Positions 1 to 6,019 of a stretch of 8,834 nt of DNA are shown one piece after another (positions within the stretch are counted from its first letter, which is position 1; each line of letters begins with the position of its first letter). The DNA comes from H111-94 sp034436045 (lineage in GTDB: Bacteria > Chloroflexota > Ktedonobacteria > Ktedonobacterales > Ktedonobacteraceae), in NCBI GenBank assembly GCA_034436045.1, contig DAOTVZ010000338.1, positions 1 through 8,834 of the forward strand, read 5' to 3'. The notes under the pieces were generated by a model. That model was not told where the DNA came from. It did not search any database and saw only the letters and a program-made list of their open reading frames with translations. Position numbers and translations under genes: made by a program.

Positions 1-55
1 TACGAGAAAACAAGCTTCGACGAACATTTTCCTGGTGAAGAATAGGGGAATGACT

Positions 56-1129
56 ATGCGTGCAATGTATCTTGCAATGGAGCGAGAATTGCTGGTGGTA
101 TACCAGCACAATGGCGCGATAGATGTAGAGCGTCAACTTATTGGCATGCAACCAACTTGTGTGGCAACCGATCCACTGCGCCCGGAGCGTGTGTACGTTG
201 GCACTTTCGGACGTGGCCTATGGCGTAGCGTGGATGCCGGTAAATCCTGGCAACCCATCGGTGATGCGGGGGTTGCAATGGAGCCATACAGGGGAAATGG
301 CATCACGTATCCACATATTACTTCGGTCGCGGTCAGTCTTACTGAGCGGGTCGGTGATTACGGAGTGGTCTACGTCGGCACCGAGCCATCGGCGATGTTC
401 CGCTCAGAGGACGGCGGCGACACGTGGCGCGAGTTACGAGCCTTGCGAGAACTGCCCTCTGCGCCCACATGGAGTTTTCCGCCGCGCCCCTATACCAGTC
501 ATGTGCGCTGGATCACGCCTGACCCGCTGGTACCCGGACGCCTTTTTGCTGCTATTGAGGCCGGTGCCCTGGTGCGCAGCCTGGATGGTGGACAGACCTG
601 GGAAGACCGTGTTCCCGACGGGCCTTTTGATACCCATACGCTACGGATGCATCCACAGGCACCCAATCGCCTCTATTCGGCGGCAGGTGACGGTCTTCGC
701 GCGCCTGGACGTGGCTATAACGAGAGCTATGATGGGGGGAAAAGCTGGCGACATCCCAATGAGGGCCTGCGTCATCACTACCTCTGGGGGCTGGCTATAG
801 ACCCTGCCGACCCGGATACCGTGCTGATCTCTGCCTCACCCAACCCAAACAAGGCCCATCATGATATGCTGCACGCCGAATCGGCAATCTATCGCAGGCG
901 ACGCGGCCAACCCTGGCAACAGGTGATAGACGGCTTACCAGCCGAGCAAGGCATGATTGCTCCCGTGCTTGCCAGTAATCCCGCTGAAGCCGGTGTCTTC
1001 TACGTGCTGACCAACAAGGGCTGCTATTGCTCAGCGGATGCGGGTCAGACGTGGGGGAAGATTGCCATCCCCTGGCGCGACGAGTATATCTCGCAGCATC
1101 AACAAGCGTTGATGGTAACAGAGGTATAA
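56..1129 (+). CDS. BNR/Asp-box (sortilin/Vps10-like) beta-propeller protein
   Basis: This is a protein of about 357 residues built of beta-propeller blades. Asp-box motifs (S-x-D-x-G-x-[TS]-W) are visible at residues 58-65, 117-124, 175-182, 224-231 and 326-333, several preceded by a V/L-Y/F-x-G-T strand such as VYVGT. One further blade, around SAIYRRRRGQPW, has lost its Asp box. The fold is typical of sialidase-like, Vps10/sortilin-like and photosystem-assembly-like propellers. No catalytic residues of a glycosidase family can be assigned, so enzymatic activity is not claimed. There is no signal peptide or membrane segment, so a cytosolic location is likely. I chose the ATG at 56 because AGGGGA (44-49) lies 6 nt before it. 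GTG 35 and ATG 50 are in frame upstream, and the frame is open to the window edge, so an earlier start cannot be excluded. It converges on the APH-like gene. The fold is certain and the function unknown. Confidence 0.85.
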   Translation: MRAMYLAMERELLVVYQHNGAIDVERQLIGMQPTCVATDPLRPERVYVGTFGRGLWRSVDAGKSWQPIGDAGVAMEPYRGNGITYPHITSVAVSLTERVGDYGVVYVGTEPSAMFRSEDGGDTWRELRALRELPSAPTWSFPPRPYTSHVRWITPDPLVPGRLFAAIEAGALVRSLDGGQTWEDRVPDGPFDTHTLRMHPQAPNRLYSAAGDGLRAPGRGYNESYDGGKSWRHPNEGLRHHYLWGLAIDPADPDTVLISASPNPNKAHHDMLHAESAIYRRRRGQPWQQVIDGLPAEQGMIAPVLASNPAEAGVFYVLTNKGCYCSADAGQTWGKIAIPWRDEYISQHQQALMVTEV

Positions 1130-1182
1130 GGCTACGTTTGTCGGTGATGAATTTTTACTTTCAAAATCGCAAATGCGACCAC

Positions 1183-1260
1183 CCCGTAGGGGCGTGATTC
1201 ATCACGCCCTGGAAGCGGACCGACAGGCGAACAGGGCGTGATTCATCACGCCCCTACGGG
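1183..1260. repeat. Large inverted repeat (REP/MITE-like element) between convergent genes
   Basis: Arms of 28 nt at 1183-1210 and 1233-1260 pair almost perfectly around a 22-nt spacer. Only the two central bases of each arm break the match. Each arm also contains its own palindrome, GGGCGTGATTCATCACGCCC (9-bp half-sites around TC), in the same orientation in both arms, so the unit can fold as one long hairpin or two short ones. An outer pair, ATGAATTTT at 1147-1155 and AAAATTCAT at 1271-1279, is also complementary and may mark the ends of a roughly 133-bp non-autonomous element. There is no T tract after either arm, so it is not a canonical intrinsic terminator, though a hairpin between convergent genes could still stop or stabilise transcripts. 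The rest of the 299-bp gap shows only a 10-bp palindrome at 1301-1310 (TTCTTAAGAA). Confidence 0.8.
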
Positions 1261-1428
1261 CCTCAATTGGAAAATTCATAAATAAATAATAAGTGAAGGC
1301 TTCTTAAGAATGTATTTGAGGAAATTCTCTACAGCCTGTCGCCACATCTCCACCAAAATCAACATAACAAAGCCGCGCATCCCCGACATTTAAAAATAGG
1401 CGCGTAGTCATTGTATCGATGGCCTTTG

Positions 1429-2208
1429 CTAGAAGAACTCGTCAAGTAGCTTATAGAAACGTATTTTATTTTCATCTGGCTCTGCCAGACCATATTCTTG
1501 AAAGAGGAGCGGTATCCACCTGGCATCAAAATTGAAAGCCAGACTACGCGCGGCTAGAGCTAAATCATGATAGCGGTCGGCGATACCGGCACGGGCCAGG
1601 TCAATAAAACCGCTAATACGGTTGCGTTGCCAGTCAAGCAGAATGTTGGGCAGGCAATAGTCACCATGCGTGAAAACCAGATCCTCTGTCTGTGGACGCT
1701 GTTTGAGCAGTTCCGCATAGAGATCGCTGGCATATTTTCCAGCTTGTTCGGCATCGAAGTCGCTTTCGTCAACCAGCCCAAGCTTGACGCGGCGGCGTGC
1801 CAACTCCATTGTTATCGGCAAACTTCTATCGAATGGACAGTCGTGAATGGGAATGCTATGAATCATCCGCAATCCCTGTGCTAACAGGCGTACCACCTTT
1901 GGTATATCATCACGCAACGATTGTTCACAGGCCATGATGCCAGGGATGGCGGACAATAACAGATATTCGTAGCTGGTATCCGCGCCATAATATAGTACTC
2001 GTGGCACTGGCAAGCGTCCCTGTAGCCACTCCAGGCGTGTACGTTCATCATCGAGTCTATCGACAGCCGAGACCGGATTGATTTTCAGGTAAGCTTCACC
2101 GATACGGAAGACATAGGTACCAGAGCAGCCAATAGTGACGGTGTGCCATGTCTCATTGCCAAGGAGATGGCGCAACTCTTCAGATATTGTGGTTAAATCG
2201 ATAATCAT
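1429..2208 (-). CDS. Aminoglycoside 3'-phosphotransferase-like kinase, APH(3') family
   Basis: This 259-residue protein has the usual length of APH(3') enzymes, which inactivate kanamycin/neomycin-type drugs by ATP-dependent phosphorylation of the 3'-hydroxyl in the cytosol. It has the full catalytic set. Lys42 (YLKI) and Glu55 fit the nucleotide-binding Lys/Glu pair. RLPVPRVL at 65-72 is the N-lobe linker signature. HGDYCLPN at 181-188 is the Brenner motif with catalytic Asp183 and Asn188. GFIDLARAG at 200-208 supplies the metal-binding Asp203. The end, KLLDEFF, matches the conserved C-terminus that contacts the aminoglycoside in characterised enzymes such as APH(3')-IIIa. The ATG is preceded by an AGGAAAGGA purine stretch. 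The gene lies between non-resistance genes and no transposon or integron is visible, so it looks like a resident gene. Family membership is secure. Substrate range, and whether it gives resistance, are inferred; macrolide or other small-molecule kinases are less likely. Confidence 0.9.
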   Translation of the reverse strand: MIIDLTTISEELRHLLGNETWHTVTIGCSGTYVFRIGEAYLKINPVSAVDRLDDERTRLEWLQGRLPVPRVLYYGADTSYEYLLLSAIPGIMACEQSLRDDIPKVVRLLAQGLRMIHSIPIHDCPFDRSLPITMELARRRVKLGLVDESDFDAEQAGKYASDLYAELLKQRPQTEDLVFTHGDYCLPNILLDWQRNRISGFIDLARAGIADRYHDLALAARSLAFNFDARWIPLLFQEYGLAEPDENKIRFYKLLDEFF

Positions 2209-2274
2209 GATCCTTTCCTACAGCTCCTTCCTTTATGCCCTGACTCCGCTACTTATAAAAGCTAATTTGCCTCT

Positions 2275-2302
2275 ATCATATACCATGCCCTTAATCGGTA
2301 AA
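2275..2302 (-). promoter_or_regulatory. Possible sigma-70-type promoter for the APH-like gene
   Basis: Read on the minus strand, TTTACC (2297-2302) is followed after 16 nt by TATGAT (2275-2280). Each has four or five of six consensus bases. Transcription would start near 2268 and give a leader of about 60 nt rich in purine blocks before the ATG at 2208. This is a pattern match only. Confidence 0.35.
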
Positions 2303-2315
2303 TAGACGATAACAC

Positions 2316-2350
2316 CGGTGGGAATGACTCACGAAGGTGTCATCCCACCG
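2316..2350 (-). repeat. Hairpin just downstream of sqdB (terminator-like or REP-like)
   Basis: CGGTGGGAATGAC (2316-2328) pairs with GTCATCCCACCG (2339-2350). This is a 12-bp stem with one bulged A and a 10-nt loop. It begins 28 nt beyond the sqdB stop codon and precedes the APH-like promoter in the direction of transcription. No T run follows on either strand, so termination would have to be weak or factor-assisted. A dispersed palindromic repeat protecting the sqdB mRNA 3' end is an equally good reading. Confidence 0.55.
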
Positions 2351-2377
2351 CATGCATACCATTATCCACATAGATGC

Positions 2378-3550
2378 CTAGCCTGTGACACGGTTTGTTG
2401 TGTTACGCCAGTTGACGGTGGGAGCGATGAGCTGTTCGTCGATATTTTCACGGTAGTGCAGGGCCAGTTTCATAAGCGACTCCAGCACTGTTTGCGAGAG
2501 CAGGTGGGGTTCGAGGCCGAGGTCGAGCAAGCGGCTGTGAACGACATTATAGTAGTGTTGTTCTTGTTCCACGCGCGGATTATCCAGGTATTTCACATCT
2601 ACGGGGTGCCCAAGCGTTTCACTGTGTTCGGCCACCAGTGCAGCCAGTTCGAGCAGCGAGAATTGTTCGGTGATCTGGTTGAAGACGCGATATTCGCCAG
2701 GGGCGGGTACCGATTCTGCGGCCAGTTCGATACAGCGAACGGTATCTTTGATATTGATATAGCCGCGTGTCTGCTTGCCGCTACCATAAACGGTGATAGG
2801 ATAGTTGGCTGCCGCCTGGACACAGAAGCGATTGAGGGCGGTGCCATAGATCTGGTCGTAATCGAAGCGTGTAGCGAGGCGGGGGTCAAGCACAGTTTCG
2901 TCGGTTTCTACGCCGTAGACGACACCCTGGTTGAGATCGGTGGCGCGAATGCCCCAGATTTTGCAGCAGAACATGATGTTATGGCTATCATGTACTTTGC
3001 TAAGGTGGTAGAAAGAATTGGGTTGTTTCGGGTATGGTAGGATATCGGAGCGGCCTTTGTGGTGGATTTCGATGAAGCCTTCCTCAATGTCGATGTTTGG
3101 CGTGCCATATTCTCCCATAGTGCCTAGTTTAATCAGGTGGCAATCGGGGGCGAACTCCTTGATGGCATAGAGGACGTTAAGAGTGCCAACCACGTTGTTG
3201 ACCTGGGTAAACACGGCATGTTTGCGGTCGATCATCGAGTACGGCGCGGAGCGTTGTTCAGCGAAATGAACGACTGCCTCCGGTTGGAACGTCTGAAAAG
3301 CTGCTGCAAGAGCATCATAGTCCTGGGTATCGCCAATGAAGGTCTGAATGGTGCGTCCTGTGAGGACACGCCAGGTTTTTACTCGCTCGTGTAACGTTGC
3401 GATGGGGACAAGGCTATTGAAGCCATGTTCCAGGTCGAACGCGCGCCGTGCCAGATTGTCGAAGATTGCAACCTCATGACCTTTGCGCGAAAGGTAAAGC
3501 GATTGTGGCCAGCCGAGGTATCCATCGCCACCGAGGATTAAGATACGCAT
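2378..3550 (-). CDS. sqdB: UDP-sulfoquinovose synthase (SQD1/SqdB)
   Basis: This enzyme converts UDP-glucose and sulfite to UDP-sulfoquinovose, the head-group donor for the sulfolipid SQDG. It is an NAD-dependent short-chain dehydrogenase/reductase-fold protein of 390 residues. The Rossmann motif GGDGYLGW is at residues 7-14. The block HFAEQRSAPYSMID (95-108) is nearly invariant in plant and cyanobacterial SQD1. TMGEYGTPNIDIEE (144-157) carries the catalytic Thr, and FYHLSKVHDS (180-189) carries the Tyr181/Lys185 pair. ATDLNQGVVYGV and FNQITEQFS are further family blocks, and the length matches mature SQD1. I start at ATG 3550 because TGGAGG sits 4 nt upstream and the Rossmann strand begins immediately; an upstream in-frame ATG (3592) would add an unconserved tail. 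No sulfolipid synthase (sqdX/sqdD) gene lies in the window. The sulfosugar could instead feed a glycan, but SQDG is the best guess. Confidence 0.95.
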   Translation of the reverse strand: MRILILGGDGYLGWPQSLYLSRKGHEVAIFDNLARRAFDLEHGFNSLVPIATLHERVKTWRVLTGRTIQTFIGDTQDYDALAAAFQTFQPEAVVHFAEQRSAPYSMIDRKHAVFTQVNNVVGTLNVLYAIKEFAPDCHLIKLGTMGEYGTPNIDIEEGFIEIHHKGRSDILPYPKQPNSFYHLSKVHDSHNIMFCCKIWGIRATDLNQGVVYGVETDETVLDPRLATRFDYDQIYGTALNRFCVQAAANYPITVYGSGKQTRGYINIKDTVRCIELAAESVPAPGEYRVFNQITEQFSLLELAALVAEHSETLGHPVDVKYLDNPRVEQEQHYYNVVHSRLLDLGLEPHLLSQTVLESLMKLALHYRENIDEQLIAPTVNWRNTTNRVTG

Positions 3551-3612
3551 TACGCCTCCAAATTGTACGTGAATTGTGTATGGTTGGCGCAAGGGCCTTC
3601 CATTTTCAAAGG

Positions 3613-3648
3613 GAGGGAGCCGTCTCCCTCTCGTAGATTGCTATCTAC
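3613..3648 (-). promoter_or_regulatory. Tandem stem-loops in the presumed sqdB 5' leader
   Basis: Two adjacent perfect inverted repeats lie between the presumed sqdB start point (about 3648) and the gene. One is GTAGAT-TGCT-ATCTAC (3633-3648). The other is GAGGGAG-CCGT-CTCCCTC (3613-3630), a 7-bp GC-rich stem with a 4-nt loop. In the mRNA they would occupy roughly the first 35 nt of a leader of about 98 nt. There is no T tract, so they are more likely to stabilise or regulate the mRNA than to terminate it. No known riboswitch is recognised. Confidence 0.5.
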
Positions 3649-3654
3649 AACGAT

Positions 3655-3686
3655 AGTATACAACGCTATAGCGTTTAAGTTGTCAA
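3655..3686 (-). promoter_or_regulatory. sqdB promoter with 20-bp spacer containing a perfect palindrome
   Basis: On the minus strand a consensus -35, TTGACA (3681-3686), is followed by TATACT (3655-3660, five of six consensus bases) after 20 bp instead of 17. The spacer contains the perfect 14-bp palindrome AACGCTATAGCGTT (3662-3675), centred about 2 bp from the spacer midpoint. A 19-20 bp spacer with a palindromic operator between the boxes is the hallmark of MerR-family promoters, where the activator untwists the DNA. A repressor operator is the alternative. No MerR-type gene is in the window. Confidence 0.55.
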
Positions 3687-3743
3687 TGAAAGGTAAAATT
3701 ACGTTAAAGGAAGCTGAATCCAGGCCATCGATGAAACTTGCTC

Positions 3744-3773
3744 TTGACAGATCGCAATCGTAGACTGTACACT
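3744..3773 (+). promoter_or_regulatory. Plus-strand promoter upstream of the structured leader/ncRNA
   Basis: A consensus -35, TTGACA (3744-3749), is followed after 18 bp by TACACT (3768-3773, four of six consensus bases). The inverted repeat CTTGT-ATAA-ACAAG (3772-3785) overlaps the -10 and start region and would suit an operator. It is divergent from the sqdB promoter, with 57 bp between the two -35 boxes. Confidence 0.5.
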
Positions 3774-3779
3774 TGTATA

Positions 3780-4019
3780 AACAAGATAGTTTTTGTATAC
3801 ACGTGTTTTGCACGTACAGAAAGCGCGGCTATAACATGACAGGTAAGCATGTGACCCCTATTGCGATGGTGCTTATACCTGTATACCGTATGACCTTTGT
3901 GCTCTACGGATGGATGTCGCCGCCCTCTTTACGTGTTGTTGTGTTACGCACATAATCAGCGCTAACAGCTAGAAGAAGCCGGAGGGATGTAGGCGACACG
4001 CCTGCATCCCTCTTTTTTT
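3780..4019 (+). ncRNA. Candidate small RNA or attenuated leader upstream of the ABC operon
   Basis: About 240 nt lie between a promoter-like site and a strong intrinsic terminator, with no convincing gene. Several stems can form in order: ACGTG-TTTTG-CACGT (3801-3815); ACAGGTAAGCA (3839-3849) with TGCTTATACCTGT (3870-3882), two bases bulged; CCGTA (3886-3890) with TACGG (3905-3909); and TGTTACGC (3942-3949) with GCGCTAACA (3959-3967), one bulge. The terminator stem follows at 3982-4012. A 39-codon reading frame (3836-3955) has no Shine-Dalgarno sequence and an unconvincing peptide. Either a free-standing sRNA or a cis leader controlling read-through into the exporter would fit. It does not match any riboswitch or T-box motif I know. 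The exact ends are estimates. Confidence 0.4.
3982..4019 (+). terminator. Strong Rho-independent terminator
   Basis: GAGGGATG-T-AGGCG (3982-3995) pairs with CGCCT-G-CATCCCTC (3999-4012). The result is a 14-bp stem (one T-G wobble) with an ACA loop, followed directly by seven Ts (4013-4019). It works only in the plus direction. It ends the transcript starting near 3780 and isolates, or conditionally attenuates, the ABC operon that begins 59 bp later. Confidence 0.9.
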
Positions 4020-4029
4020 CTCTACACGA

Positions 4030-4056
4030 TTGAGATTTCCAGGTAGATGGTACATT
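4030..4056 (+). promoter_or_regulatory. Weak candidate promoter directly before the ABC operon
   Basis: TTGAGA (4030-4035) and TACATT (4051-4056) are separated by only 15 bp, a short spacer. If the upstream terminator is efficient, the operon needs its own promoter in this 59-bp stretch, and this is the only candidate I see. The -10 would leave a leader of about 15 nt, which would still include the AAGGAG ribosome-binding site (4065-4070). Confidence 0.25.
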
Positions 4057-4078
4057 TCCATGAGAAGGAGCAAGGGCC

Positions 4079-5155
4079 ATGAAAGCGATTGAGGTTGCAG
4101 ACTTAGCGAAGATGTTCAGGACACGCGAGCGTGCAGGGGGGGTGATCGGCGGACTGCGTTCGTTCGTCGCTCCCCAGTATCGTGAGCGTGCGGCGGTGAA
4201 GCACATTCACTTCTCGCTTGAAATGGGTGAAGTGCTGGCCTTTATCGGCCCTAATGGTGCGGGCAAGTCTACGACGATCAAAATGCTGACTGGAATCTTG
4301 TATCCTTCTGGCGGAGAGGCGCGGGTATTGGGACTGGTGCCGTGGCAGCAGCGACGCAAGCTCTCGTATCACATTGCCAGCGTCTTTGGGCAAAAGTCGC
4401 AACTCTGGTATCACTTACCACCGCAGGATACCTTTGACCTGCTGGCCCACATCTACGAACTGGACTGGTGTGCCTATCAACAACGCCGCGCGTTTCTTAT
4501 CGACGTATTCGATATCGCAGACTACATGCGTACTCCAGCGCGTAAGCTGAGCCTGGGAGAACGGATGCGCTGTGAACTGGCGGCAGCGCTGCTGCACAGG
4601 CCACAGGTCATCTTTTTGGACGAGCCGACGATTGGCCTGGATGTCATCGCTAAACAGCGTATCCGTGAGTTAATCGGTCATCTCAACGCGGAAGAGGGGG
4701 TTACCGTTTTTTTAACGTCTCACGATGCGGGGGATGTGGAACAGGTTTGTCGGCGTGCCATCGTTATCAATCACGGCGAGATCATTCTGGACGCGCCTGT
4801 TGCGCAGTTGAAGCGGGATTACCTGAGAACGAAGACGGTTGAACTGCTGATGCAGGAGATGGCGAGCAGCCTGGTGCAGACCGATCAGCAAACGGGTAGG
4901 CAGCAGTTGTCTGTGCAGTTGGCCCTTGATACTCAGGAGCAGCAGAAAGAGAGTGGAGTGAAGGTAGTAAAGGCGCAAGGGCATGAACTGGTTTTGGAGG
5001 TCGATACAGCGCGTTATCCGTTAGAGCCGCTGATTGCCTCTGTTATGCAACGTTATCATATACTTGATATGACCATCACCGACCCTGCGATGGAGCAAAT
5101 CATCGCCGCCATCTACAGTGAGCAACGTCCTGTGGATGCCTGTGCGTCGGCGTAA
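4079..5155 (+). CDS. ABC-2-type exporter ATP-binding protein (COG4586-like)
   Basis: This is the cytoplasmic ATPase subunit of an exporter, 358 residues. Walker A GPNGAGKST is at 57-65, the Q-loop Gln at 105 (SVFGQKSQLW), the signature LSLGE at 157-161, Walker B VIFLDEP at 177-183, the D-loop at 186-188, and the switch His215 in TSHD. All catalytic residues are present. The signature reads LSLGE rather than LSGGQ, and the SVFGQKSQLWW-like Q-loop is typical of the COG4586 group, which pairs with COG4587 and COG3694 permeases. An inserted basic segment (14-37) precedes strand 3, and a C-terminal domain of about 110 residues follows the nucleotide-binding domain. AAGGAG lies 8 nt before the ATG. 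It is the first gene of a three-gene operon, 18 bp ahead of the next. The substrate is unknown; a cyanobacterial relative is reported to export methyl viologen, which is only a guide. Confidence 0.93.
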   Translation: MKAIEVADLAKMFRTRERAGGVIGGLRSFVAPQYRERAAVKHIHFSLEMGEVLAFIGPNGAGKSTTIKMLTGILYPSGGEARVLGLVPWQQRRKLSYHIASVFGQKSQLWYHLPPQDTFDLLAHIYELDWCAYQQRRAFLIDVFDIADYMRTPARKLSLGERMRCELAAALLHRPQVIFLDEPTIGLDVIAKQRIRELIGHLNAEEGVTVFLTSHDAGDVEQVCRRAIVINHGEIILDAPVAQLKRDYLRTKTVELLMQEMASSLVQTDQQTGRQQLSVQLALDTQEQQKESGVKVVKAQGHELVLEVDTARYPLEPLIASVMQRYHILDMTITDPAMEQIIAAIYSEQRPVDACASA

Positions 5156-5173
5156 TGGCGGGGAGGGGTAAGT

Positions 5174-6019
5174 ATGGAGATGATTGTGCAGGCGGCACGT
5201 CGTCCAATAGCGCGCCGCCTGTGGCTCTCAATGCGCAAGTACTGGGCGGTGATGCGTGTCAGTATCGCCAGCAATCTCGCCTATGTGTATGAGGTCGTGT
5301 TTCGCGCTCTGTCGCTGTTGATAATTGTATTCATTCTAAGTCAGCTCTGGAAAACCACGTTCTCACTGCGCGGCTCACATACGTTAAGCGGCTTTAGTAT
5401 GACAGATATGATCTGGTATCTCGTGGCGGCAGAGACATTCGCACTCTCGGCCCCACCTTTGACAGACCGTATTGATCAGGAGGTGCGTTCGGGGCAACTG
5501 GCCTATCTGCTGGGGCGGCCCTGTAGCTATGTACTCTATCACTTTGCGCAATATACAGGTGAGCGTTTTGTGCGTCTCGTGATGAATGCTGCCGTAGGAG
5601 CTATGCTGGCGCTGGTGATTGCCGGTGTGCCGCATTTGAGTTGGATGGGGTTGCTAGCCTGGCCGCTCGCTCTCTTTCTGGCGCTGTGTATCGATTTCGT
5701 GGTCTACTTCGCCATCGGCCTGCTGGCATTCTGGACGGAGAATACGCACGCCTTTTCGTTCATCTATAGCCGTTTGACACTGGTACTGGGCGGTGTGCTG
5801 GCCCCGATAGAGATTTTTCCGCAACCAATACAGGCTATCGCACGAGCGTTACCGTTCAGCGCTATCCTGTACGGTCCAGCCCGCACGCTGGTGCATTTTA
5901 CAAGCACAGCATTCTTTGCTTTGCTCATGCAGCAGCTAACAATGCTTATGGCGGGAAGCTTACTACTTGCTCTGTTGTACCTGGTAGTCATGCAATATGT
6001 GAATATCAACGGAGGATAG
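5174..6019 (+). CDS. ABC-2-type transporter permease (COG4587-like)
   Basis: A 281-residue integral membrane protein with a basic cytoplasmic N-terminus (RRPIARRLWLSMRKYW) and about six hydrophobic segments, the first near residues 41-58 and the last near the C-terminus. No periplasmic binding-protein or ATPase motif is present, as expected for an ABC-2 export permease. The order ATPase-permease-permease and the N-terminal amphipathic stretch followed by a YEVVFR-type entry into helix 1 fit the COG4587 half of the COG4586/4587/3694 exporters. GGAGGGG ends 5 nt before the ATG, and the gene begins 18 bp after the ATPase stop. It should form a heterodimeric channel with the next gene product. 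Charged residues are concentrated at the ends of the hydrophobic segments and nothing suggests truncation. The substrate cannot be read from the sequence. Confidence 0.88.
   Translation: MEMIVQAARRPIARRLWLSMRKYWAVMRVSIASNLAYVYEVVFRALSLLIIVFILSQLWKTTFSLRGSHTLSGFSMTDMIWYLVAAETFALSAPPLTDRIDQEVRSGQLAYLLGRPCSYVLYHFAQYTGERFVRLVMNAAVGAMLALVIAGVPHLSWMGLLAWPLALFLALCIDFVVYFAIGLLAFWTENTHAFSFIYSRLTLVLGGVLAPIEIFPQPIQAIARALPFSAILYGPARTLVHFTSTAFFALLMQQLTMLMAGSLLLALLYLVVMQYVNINGG

Noticed and set aside
141..800. 219-codon plus-strand frame inside the BNR gene
   Set aside because: It overlaps clear Asp-box repeats in another frame and its protein is Cys/Arg/His-rich without any motif.
1183..1260. Could be a CRISPR fragment because of repeated palindromic units
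   Set aside because: Only two units are present, each self-complementary and joined as one inverted repeat, and no cas gene is near.
1183..1260. Bidirectional intrinsic terminator between convergent genes
   Set aside because: Neither strand has a T tract after the stem, so I kept it as a repeat.
2318..3040. 240-codon plus-strand reading frame opposite sqdB
   Set aside because: It lies wholly antisense to a strongly conserved sqdB, has no ribosome-binding site and no recognisable domain.
3137..3394. 85-codon plus-strand frame opposite the sqdB N-terminal half
   Set aside because: Antisense shadow of a conserved Rossmann-fold coding region.
3773..3955. Small frame (60 codons from TTG, or 39 from ATG 3836) in the leader region
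   Set aside because: No Shine-Dalgarno sequence, and the longer version starts inside the -10 box. A leader peptide is not excluded but is not supported.
3780..4019. T-box or known metabolite riboswitch
   Set aside because: No T-box core sequence and no recognisable aptamer motif could be found by eye.
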